From Spirochaetia bacterium (lineage in GTDB: Bacteria; Spirochaetota; UBA4802; UBA5550), in assembly GCA_031289575.1 (NCBI GenBank), contig JAITPE010000023.1, forward strand, positions 1 to 12,881: a stretch of DNA of 12,881 nt. The letters run 5' to 3'. The notes under the pieces are model-generated. The model made no database searches, was not told where the DNA came from, and was given only the letters and a program-made list of their open reading frames with translations. Each line of letters opens with the position of its first letter. Within the stretch, counting starts at the first letter, position 1. Below, one piece after another: positions 7,800-12,881 of the stretch. The translations under genes were made by a program, and so were the position numbers.

Positions 7800-8555
7800 C
7801 TATCCGAATGAACGCACAAGTTCATACGCCAGCAAATTCCACCCGTCCACAAGAATAAAAAGAATCAGTTTAAAAGGCAGCGATATCATGACGGGCGGAA
7901 GCATTATCATACCCATTGCCATGAGAACGCTTGCGACAATCATATCTATAACAATAAAAGGAAAAAATATATAAACGCCGATCTCAAACGCGCGCCGCAG
8001 CTCGCTTATCATAAAGCTTGGGATAAGGCAATAGGTCGGCACATCGTCCTGATTTTTGGGCTTCTCTATTTTGGCAAGATTAATGAAAAGAGCGATGTCT
8101 TTTTCGCGCGTTTGTTTAAACATAAACTCGCGCAGCGGCTTTATGCCTTTTTCGGCGAACTGATCATTGCTCAGCTTTCCGTTGAGATAGGGCTGCAAGG
8201 CGTTCTCGTTTATCTCCTGAAATGTGGGCGCCATAATAAAAACAGTGAGAAAAAGAGCAAGGCCGATTATAACCTGATTGGGCGGCATCTGCTGAAGCGA
8301 AAGCGCGCGCTTGACAAAATCAAGAACTATGACAACCCGCGTGAACGCCGTCACCATGAGTATAATAGAAGGCGCAAGCGTGAGTATGGTCAGCAGAAAA
8401 AGTATCTGCAGACTGAGCGCGACATCCTTAGCCCCCTGCGCCTCCTCAATATCAAAGGCAATCTTTGGTATGGGCATGCGTACATTCTGCGCGGCAAGAA
8501 CGGCAGGCGCCAGGATCAAGACGGCGATTAAAATATATTTTAAATTTTTATTCAT
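7800..8555 (-). CDS. fliP: FliP, flagellar export pore protein
   Basis: FliP forms the pentameric core of the export pore with FliR. I place the start at the ATG ending at 8555, giving 251 aa with a clear signal peptide (NKNLKYILIAVLILAPAVLAA, cleavage near 22), as in other FliP proteins. A longer in-frame reading would add 43 residues that are only another frame of fliO. The family signatures are present: VTAFTRVVIVLDFVKRALSLQQMPPNQVI (about 68-96) and the C-terminal membrane helices with FFPFIVIDMIVASVLMAMGMIMLPP (197-221). An AGGT ribosome site is 6 nt upstream. The start overlaps the end of fliO by 8 bases (ATGAATAA), pointing to coupled translation. Confidence 0.96.
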   Translation of the reverse strand: MNKNLKYILIAVLILAPAVLAAQNVRMPIPKIAFDIEEAQGAKDVALSLQILFLLTILTLAPSIILMVTAFTRVVIVLDFVKRALSLQQMPPNQVIIGLALFLTVFIMAPTFQEINENALQPYLNGKLSNDQFAEKGIKPLREFMFKQTREKDIALFINLAKIEKPKNQDDVPTYCLIPSFMISELRRAFEIGVYIFFPFIVIDMIVASVLMAMGMIMLPPVMISLPFKLILFILVDGWNLLAYELVRSFG

Positions 8556-9309
8556 CGCCGTACCTGTGGAGATTTTTAAGCCTGCCGTTCTGTTTTTTAA
8601 GGTAATCCAGATCAAGGCTCTCATCGGTATAAGCGCTGTTATAAGGCGTACTGTCAGGTTTGCGCTTGTTGATCTTTTCCACAACCTTTCCTATGCCGCT
8701 GCCGATACGCTCCTTGAGGTAATCCTGAAAACCGCCGGCGGACAAGGGCGCGGCAGACGAAGCGGCAAGGCGCACGCGGTCTATATCGTCTTTGTTTGTT
8801 ATTTCGGTAATGAGATTAATTCCGCCGTCGGCTATCCCTATGACAAGCACCTTGCCCGCGATATCCACAACCTGAATGTATTTATTCGCCCCGACAGGAG
8901 AAACCGCAAGCGTTTGAATAACGTCCGCCCCGCGTACATTGATTCCGGTTTTCTTTGTGACAAACTTGAAGAAATAGTAAAAACCGCCGACCATGAGTCC
9001 AAGAATAATAATGAGTTTGATGATGTCCCACGCATAAGAATCCCCTGTGGTTTTCGGCCGAAAATCGTCCTCGGTGTACTCCGCGGCCGGAAGAGAGGGC
9101 AAAGCGCCTTCCGCGCTTTGCCCGTCGATTCCGGCCGCGGCAGGCTCGGCCGCCGCAGCCTTCTTTCCCGCGGGCTCGGCCGCTGTTTTGCGCTGCCCCT
9201 CTTTGGGCACGCCCAAAGAGGGCAGCGCAAACAGCGGAATGCACAGCAACAGCATCAGCATAGCCAAAACTCGTCCGCGCCTTTGCCTTATTATGTCACA
9301 TTGTACCAC
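8548..9309 (-). CDS. fliO: FliO (FliZ), export-gate assembly factor
   Basis: FliO is a poorly conserved membrane protein that helps FliP assemble. The 253 residues comprise an N-terminal signal or anchor segment (about 14-29), an Ala/Pro/Lys/Glu-rich linker (about 30-76, with AAEPA-type repeats), a single membrane helix (about 94-116), then a cytosolic FliO domain (about 125-180; QTLAVSPVGANKYIQVVDIAGKVLVIGI). A signal-like segment ahead of the membrane helix agrees with spirochete FliO/FliZ proteins as I remember them. The start is GTG with GGAG 4 nt upstream; GAGGG lies further up. It begins 27 bp after fliY and overlaps fliP by 8 bases. The linker DNA is unusually GC-rich and holds two strong hairpins (separate entries). 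Identity rests on position plus the domain pattern. Confidence 0.88.
   Translation of the reverse strand: MVQCDIIRQRRGRVLAMLMLLLCIPLFALPSLGVPKEGQRKTAAEPAGKKAAAAEPAAAGIDGQSAEGALPSLPAAEYTEDDFRPKTTGDSYAWDIIKLIIILGLMVGGFYYFFKFVTKKTGINVRGADVIQTLAVSPVGANKYIQVVDIAGKVLVIGIADGGINLITEITNKDDIDRVRLAASSAAPLSAGGFQDYLKERIGSGIGKVVEKINKRKPDSTPYNSAYTDESLDLDYLKKQNGRLKNLHRYGDE
9097..9123. repeat. Perfect 11-bp inverted repeat inside fliO
   Basis: Arms GGGCAAAGCGC (9097-9107) and GCGCTTTGCCC (9113-9123) pair perfectly around a 5-base loop. The DNA encodes part of the FliO linker (DGQSAEGALPSLP), next to the larger hairpin at 9181-9236. Confidence 0.85.
9181..9236. repeat. Long near-perfect inverted repeat inside fliO
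   Basis: Left arm 9181-9208 and right arm 9211-9236 pair over 26 bp, with two single-base bulges in the left arm (one extra T, one extra C) and a 2-base centre. It encodes FliO residues of about 25-43 (around ALPSLGVPKEGQRKTA), just after the signal segment. A stem this long within a coding region would form a stable mRNA hairpin 73-129 nt after the start codon. It has no T-run and is not a terminator. Confidence 0.88.
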
Positions 9310-9336
9310 AGGTCTCCGCCCTCTTTTTCACAAAAA

Positions 9337-10416
9337 TCAATGGCTGACATGAATCAGTCTTTCATCCGGACTGACAATATCAGTTACACGGACTCCGAAA
9401 TTTTCATCAATTACAACAACCTCGCCCTTTGCTATGAGCTTGCCGTTGACCAAAAGGTCAACCGGCTCGCCGGCCAGCTTATCAAGCTCTATTATGGAGC
9501 CCTCACCAAGACCGAGAATCTCCTGCACAAGCCTTGAGGTTCTGCCCAGCTCAACAGTCAGAGTCATTGGAACATCAAGCAGCAGAGATATATCGCCTAA
9601 CGCGCTCTGGGTTATGCCCGTATCAAGCTGCGGAAACTTTACGGCGCTCATGTCGGTCATTGGCCCGCCCGCATACTGCTGCTGCTGTTGTTGCTGCTGC
9701 TGACGGCCGCCGCCGTACTGTTGCTGCTGAGGCCCGCCGCCCCCCTGCGGGGCTATTGCCGTGGCAATGGTCATGTCCATTATATGGAATATCTTGAAGG
9801 CGGAAACCCCTTCTATGTTTAAATCATAGGTTATCTTTATGGCGCTGCCCAAAGGTATTTGCAAATCGGCGGGCCCGTTCGACATAGAGAGATTGGCCGG
9901 AGTCGTGCTTACGCCGCCTCCTAATTTATTGCCGAACTGCGTGGCCATTGATGAGAGAAACTGGTTTGTAAATTCCTGAATGGTGCTCAGGTGCGCCTCG
10001 GTGAGTTCAACCTGCGTTCCGGTCTCATCGCTCATCATGAGAGAGCTTATGAGGCCGGCGTCGGGAACCGTAAACAGCACAAGGTTTTTGCCGTTAAGCA
10101 CGCCCTGATAGTCCATGCCAACCTGAACATGGCGTCCCGGAAAATCATTCGCGATCGCGCCGTTCGCCTTGGATTCAATGACGACATTTGTCAGGCTTAT
10201 ATTCCTGCCGCCCAGATAGCCGGCCAAAGAAGGAATGACTATGCTGACAATTGAGCGCAGCGAGTTCTTAACGGCATTCTGTTCCGCGGCAGGCATCGCC
10301 GGGCCGCCGCCGGAACCGGCGGGCATGGCAATATTGTCGGGTATGCCCCCTACGTCATCATCAGAACCCTGTAATAGGGCATCAATTTCGTCTTGAGATA
10401 ATGAACCGTCACCCAT
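9337..10416 (-). CDS. fliY: FliY, C-ring switch protein with CheC-like and FliN (SpoA) domains
   Basis: FliY is a flagellar switch protein in which a CheC-like domain is fused to a FliN domain; in Bacillus it dephosphorylates CheY-P. I start at the ATG ending at 10416: GGAGGAG lies 6 nt upstream, whereas the GTG 15 bp further up overlaps that site. The 359 residues contain an N-terminal peptide LSQDEIDALLQG (6-17), the CheY-P-binding motif shared by FliM and FliY; a CheC-like domain (about 45-222); a Gly/Gln-rich linker (about 223-253); and a SpoA/FliN domain (about 270-356). One phosphatase motif is present (S144, E148, N151, P173); the first CheC half lacks ExxN. No FliM middle domain is present, so this is not fliM. 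It follows fliL by 39 bp, where fliM would normally sit. Confidence 0.93.
   Translation of the reverse strand: MGDGSLSQDEIDALLQGSDDDVGGIPDNIAMPAGSGGGPAMPAAEQNAVKNSLRSIVSIVIPSLAGYLGGRNISLTNVVIESKANGAIANDFPGRHVQVGMDYQGVLNGKNLVLFTVPDAGLISSLMMSDETGTQVELTEAHLSTIQEFTNQFLSSMATQFGNKLGGGVSTTPANLSMSNGPADLQIPLGSAIKITYDLNIEGVSAFKIFHIMDMTIATAIAPQGGGGPQQQQYGGGRQQQQQQQQQYAGGPMTDMSAVKFPQLDTGITQSALGDISLLLDVPMTLTVELGRTSRLVQEILGLGEGSIIELDKLAGEPVDLLVNGKLIAKGEVVVIDENFGVRVTDIVSPDERLIHVSH
9676..9729 (-). repeat. CAG/CAA triplet tracts encoding poly-Gln in the FliY linker
   Basis: Nine consecutive Gln codons (9676-9702, CAG interrupted by two CAA) and a second run of four (9718-9729) are separated by YGGGR codons. 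They lie in the linker between the CheC-like and SpoA domains. Mixed CAG/CAA codons make it less slippage-prone than a pure repeat. Confidence 0.9.
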
Positions 10417-10455
10417 CCGCTGCTCCTCCACAAATACAAGGCGGAAAACCCGCCG

Positions 10456-10983
10456 TCAGTTTACTACCAAATCCTTAAAGTACACCTGTACTACTTTTCC
10501 GCTCGCAAGAAGCAGATTAATATGCGCCTTTATTTCTTCCGCGAGAGTAATCGCGCCTTCTTTTGAATTAACTTCCTCATATTTTTTATCCATAAGCAGA
10601 ATATTGACCGTATTCAATATTTGGTCTCTTCTGCGGATAAGCTCATTGTTAAGCTCGACATTGGGCTCATACGCGAGGGATATCTGCATCTTAAAAAAAT
10701 GAGGCTCCGCGTCCGATGTTGTTTTCGCAAACTCAGGCAGTTCAAAAGTATTATACGCCGGAGGCGGCGGCCCTTGTATAATCTGCTGGCTCCTTGTATA
10801 ATTTTTCTCTACCGTATATTTTGATACGAGAAAAGAAATGCCTGTTATAAGAACAATAAGTAAAATTCCGCCCGCCACAAATAGAAGTATTTTTACTATT
10901 TTTGACGGGCCCTTAGTTTCGGACGACGCACCGCCTTCGGACTCATCATCGTCTATTATATCATCTCTCTCGTCATCACCCAT
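10456..10983 (-). CDS. fliL: FliL, stator-associated flagellar membrane protein
   Basis: FliL is a single-pass inner-membrane protein whose periplasmic domain rings the MotA/MotB stator and supports torque. The 175 residues show a very acidic cytosolic N-terminus (MGDDERDDIIDDDESEGG), one membrane helix (about 29-55), and a periplasmic FliL domain with EPHFFKMQISLAYEPN (about 93-108), the RRRDQILNTVNILL helix (about 117-130) and the terminal VVQVYFKDLVVN. The ATG follows AGGGAG with 6 nt spacing. It is the first gene after a 125-bp AT-rich gap with a near-consensus sigma-70 promoter, so it may head its own transcript. fliY follows after 39 bp; fliM is not between them. Confidence 0.93.
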   Translation of the reverse strand: MGDDERDDIIDDDESEGGASSETKGPSKIVKILLFVAGGILLIVLITGISFLVSKYTVEKNYTRSQQIIQGPPPPAYNTFELPEFAKTTSDAEPHFFKMQISLAYEPNVELNNELIRRRDQILNTVNILLMDKKYEEVNSKEGAITLAEEIKAHINLLLASGKVVQVYFKDLVVN

Positions 10984-11031
10984 GGGAATCTCCCTTTATC
11001 AATATTAAACTTAATTTTTATAATACCGATA

Positions 11032-11046
11032 ATTATGTGACATAAT
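11032..11046. promoter_or_regulatory. Perfect 15-bp palindrome overlapping the fliL -10 box, candidate operator
   Basis: ATTATGT-G-ACATAAT is a perfect dyad with 7-bp arms. It covers most of the -10 hexamer (11042-11047) and the expected start site. A protein bound here would block RNA polymerase. The regulator is unknown; it is not a full match to the operators I can recall. Confidence 0.5.
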
Positions 11047-11070
11047 ATTACTCATTAATCTCTATGTCAA
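11042..11070 (-). promoter_or_regulatory. Sigma-70-type promoter upstream of fliL
   Basis: On the minus strand: TTGACA (11065-11070, perfect -35), 17-base spacer, TATTAT (11042-11047, five of six -10 bases). The DNA upstream of the -35 is nearly all A/T, like an UP element. The start would be near 11035, leaving an untranslated leader of about 50 nt with the fliL ribosome site. It could drive fliL and the export genes apart from flbD-motAB. Confidence 0.78.
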
Positions 11071-11108
11071 TAATTTATTCATTTTCATTAAAATATATAG
11101 TAATTTTT

Positions 11109-11885
11109 TTAACGCCATTCCTCATCGGGTATCGGCCGTTTGATTGCGCCGCCGCCCTTTGGCAATTCCTTATCGCGGAGTATGACGATATCGACCCGCT
11201 GATTAAACGCTCTGCCCTCCGGAGTATCATTTATATCAAGCGGCCTGTGCTCACCGAACGAGACCGATGACATTTTTTTCCCAACCACCTTGTTTTCCTC
11301 CTCAAGATAGCGAAGCACATTGACGCTTCTCGCGGCCGCCAATTCCCAGTTGGAGGAGTAACCCCTTGTTCTGGAAAGGCCTATGGGCGTGCTGCTCGCG
11401 TGTCCCTCAATGCGGACAAAATTGGGAACAGCGTTGAGTATTTTTCCGGCCTTATCCAATATATCCCTCACCTCTGTTTTGATTACCGCGCTGCCGGGAT
11501 CAAAAAAGGCATCACCCGAAAGGCTTATAATCAATCCGCGCTCATCCTCCTCAACCCTTACCTTTTTGGCGGTTATTTCGGGCTGGAACAGCGATACGGC
11601 GTCTTTAATGCTTTTTGCCATAGAGCGCCCCTCGGTAGCGGAAGGAAGCGAGTTTATTGTCATGCCCATTTCCTCAAGGCGTCCCTTGGAAAAGGATGAC
11701 CCGCCCTGTAAAATACCAAGAGCGCCCTGAAATGAACTCAAAACGAGGTAGAAATCCTTTCCGTCTATTTCGGCAAAGCTCATCATGGTTATAAAGAATG
11801 TAAGAAGCAGAGTTGTCATATCGGACCATGAAACCATCCATGCCGGCGCTCCGCCTTCCTGCTTTTTTTTCTTCTTTACAGCCAT
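11109..11885 (-). CDS. motB: MotB-type stator protein
   Basis: MotB anchors the stator to peptidoglycan and carries the ion-binding Asp. The 258 residues contain a Lys-rich cytosolic N-terminus, one membrane helix (about 16-38) with the essential Asp at 22 (PAWMVSWSDMTTLLLTFF), a plug/linker region, and an OmpA-like C-terminal domain (about 115-236). In that domain NWELAAARSVNV (179-190) and FNQRVDIVI (227-235) are typical, but the usual GHTD motif reads GHASSTP (161-167), lacking the Asp. The ATG overlaps the motA stop by one base (TAATG), with GGAG inside motA. fliL follows only after 125 bp containing a promoter, and no terminator is visible there. Confidence 0.95.
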   Translation of the reverse strand: MAVKKKKKQEGGAPAWMVSWSDMTTLLLTFFITMMSFAEIDGKDFYLVLSSFQGALGILQGGSSFSKGRLEEMGMTINSLPSATEGRSMAKSIKDAVSLFQPEITAKKVRVEEDERGLIISLSGDAFFDPGSAVIKTEVRDILDKAGKILNAVPNFVRIEGHASSTPIGLSRTRGYSSNWELAAARSVNVLRYLEEENKVVGKKMSSVSFGEHRPLDINDTPEGRAFNQRVDIVILRDKELPKGGGAIKRPIPDEEWR

Positions 11886-12664
11886 TAGTCTCCGACCTCT
11901 TGAGTAATTTCGTCCCTCTGGGCCGGCTCAAGGAAGGCCACAAGCTTGTCGCGGACAATGCGCGGATTGTCTCCGGCCTGAATCGAAAGCGTTCCCTCTA
12001 TCATAATCAGCTTGACAAGGATTTCTTCATTTCCACGAACAGCCAGCTTATTGGCGAGCGGAATAAATAGTACGTTAGCCAAAATAGAGCCGTACAGAGT
12101 TGTAATAAGAGCGGTAGCCATACCTGGGCCAATGGCGGCCTTATCTTCAAGGTTCGCCATCATGAGGATGAGGCCCAGCAGTGTTCCGATCATACCAAAG
12201 GCAGGAGCGAGAAAGCCCCAGTCGTCGAAGAGCTTCTTTCCCCTGTCGTGCCTTTCCATAATATACTCAAGCTCGGTCTCCATGATGCGGCGCACCAATT
12301 CCGGGTCGGTTCCGTCAACAACAAGCTGTATTCCCTTTTTGAGAAAATCATCATTAAGCTCATTTAAATCATCCTCAAGCGCCAAAAGACCCTCGCGCCT
12401 TGCCTTTTCGGAAAAAGATACAAGAGTAACAATCATGTCCTTGGGATTCATCTCTGGAGCGAAAAAACACAACCTGGCTATGCTTGTAATCTTTACAACA
12501 TAATTAATCGGGTTGGAGGTTATAAGCGTACAGAAAGAACCGGCTACGGTAATCAGAATCGAAGCAGGGTCAAAGAACAGCATTAGATCGCCCCGCGCCA
12601 AAATAATACCGGCCAAAATACAGACTACGCCGCCGGCTATACCGCCTATTGTTGCTATATCCAT
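11885..12664 (-). CDS. motA: MotA-type stator protein
   Basis: MotA forms the pentameric ring of the stator ion channel and pushes on the rotor. The 259 residues show four membrane helices (about 4-24, 32-52, 150-171, 184-207) and a large cytosolic loop. The loop has ARREGLLALE (88-97), holding the conserved Arg and Glu that contact the rotor. The two channel prolines are at 154 (LAPAFGMIGT) and 202 (VLFIPLANKL). T161, T188 and T189 lie where sodium-type PomA proteins carry Thr, as far as I recall. The ATG has GGAG 7 nt upstream. flbD ends 95 bp upstream; motB overlaps by one base. Confidence 0.95.
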   Translation of the reverse strand: MDIATIGGIAGGVVCILAGIILARGDLMLFFDPASILITVAGSFCTLITSNPINYVVKITSIARLCFFAPEMNPKDMIVTLVSFSEKARREGLLALEDDLNELNDDFLKKGIQLVVDGTDPELVRRIMETELEYIMERHDRGKKLFDDWGFLAPAFGMIGTLLGLILMMANLEDKAAIGPGMATALITTLYGSILANVLFIPLANKLAVRGNEEILVKLIMIEGTLSIQAGDNPRIVRDKLVAFLEPAQRDEITQEVGD

Positions 12665-12683
12665 AGATAAACTCCGTTAGCTC

Positions 12684-12724
12684 AATAAATTCACTCAATT
12701 TATTTTCGGCATATCCGGGATATG
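12684..12724. promoter_or_regulatory. Two small inverted repeats between flbD and motA
   Basis: AATAAATT/AATTTATT (12684-12691 and 12697-12704) form perfect 8-bp arms around CACTC, ending about 20 bp before the motA start. CATATC/GATATG (12710-12715 and 12719-12724) form 6-bp arms around CGG. Neither is followed by a T-run on the minus strand, so terminators are unlikely. They may be an operator or leader structure; function unknown. Confidence 0.4.
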
Positions 12725-12759
12725 TAAATCAGCAAAAAATTTTCAAGCGGCTATTCTTT

Positions 12760-12881
12760 CTAGCGTTCCATCTTTATATCGCTGAGTTGAACATGAATTC
12801 TGTTCTGGTATTTCACTATCAGGTCAATAACCTCCAGCGCGGACTCCTTGACGAGGTATTTGCGGTCATTCACAAGGGTGA
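12760..12881 (-). CDS. flbD: FlbD family protein, C-terminal part only (cut by window edge)
   Basis: This stretch is too short for a normal gene call. Read on the minus strand from base 12879 it gives 39 residues and a TAG stop: TLVNDRKYLVKESALEVIDL and on to DIKMER. The order of a short strand, a charged turn, LVKES and a helix (EVIDLIVKYQ) fits the end of FlbD, a small protein found between flgE and motA in spirochetes and clostridia. Its role is unclear; it is presumed to be flagellar. The start lies outside the window. The tail beyond the helix (RIHVQLSDIKMER) is longer than I would expect, but I cannot check this. Confidence 0.8.
   Translation of the reverse strand, partial: TLVNDRKYLVKESALEVIDLIVKYQNRIHVQLSDIKMER

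Noticed and set aside
8556..8684. Longer N-terminus for fliP (43 extra residues)
   Set aside because: It overlaps fliO in another frame and would bury the clear signal peptide that starts at the ATG ending at 8555.
8311..9537. Open frame of 408 codons on the plus strand across fliP, fliO and fliY
   Set aside because: It is antisense to three well-identified genes, has no family-like motifs, and its open length follows from codon bias of the real genes.
9337..10416. Calling this gene fliM because of its N-terminal EIDALL motif
   Set aside because: The middle domain is CheC-like, not FliM-like, and FliY also carries this peptide.
10417..10431. Upstream GTG start for fliY
   Set aside because: The GTG overlaps the GGAGGAG site that serves the ATG at 10416; family N-termini begin close to LSQDEIDALL.
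12690..12735. Sigma-28-like -10 (GCCGAAAA) before motA
   Set aside because: It differs from GCCGATAA and no TAAA-type -35 lies at the right distance.

Overview
The window carries an almost complete late flagellar operon on the minus strand. It reads from right to left as flbD (3' end only), motA, motB, fliL, fliY, fliO, fliP, fliQ, fliR, flhB, flhA, flhF, flhG. A convergent plus-strand gene at the left edge is a 5'-truncated NamZ/DUF1343 exo-N-acetylmuramidase. No tRNA, rRNA, transposase or CRISPR array is visible. The gene order (flbD-motA-motB-fliL, then a CheC-FliN hybrid FliY, export genes, flhF, flhG, with no cheY between fliY and fliO) and the FlhB N-terminus (FDLQLFAAEDDGRTE) suggest a spirochete, probably Treponema-like. 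That is inferred from remembered family traits, not from a search.

Layout: 1-1098, NamZ. 1099-1126, a 28-bp convergent gap with a 9-bp tandem repeat that runs into the flhG stop. 1127-3407, flhG and flhF, which set flagellar number and position. 3441-9309, the export gate (flhA, flhB, fliR, fliQ, fliP, fliO), tightly packed with several stop/start overlaps. 9337-10416, fliY (switch). 10456-10983, fliL. 10984-11108, an AT-rich gap with a near-consensus sigma-70 promoter whose -10 overlaps a perfect palindrome. 11109-12664, stator genes motB and motA. 12665-12759, a gap with two small inverted repeats. 12760-12881, end of flbD.

The genes work together: MotA/MotB form the ion-driven stator with FliL as its partner; FliY is part of the C-ring switch; FlhA/FlhB/FliO/FliP/FliQ/FliR form or assemble the secretion gate; FlhF/FlhG place and count flagella.

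Unusual points: fliM, normally between fliL and fliY in treponemes and clostridia, is absent (39 bp remain). fliR and flhB lie in one reading frame separated by one TGA plus one codon. A strong-looking promoter sits inside the operon before fliL. Strong GC-rich hairpins lie in the linker-coding parts of fliO and flhF. FliY has a poly-Q linker and one intact CheC-type phosphatase motif. MotB lacks the usual Asp in its peptidoglycan-binding motif. I see no evidence for a wholly new multi-gene system.
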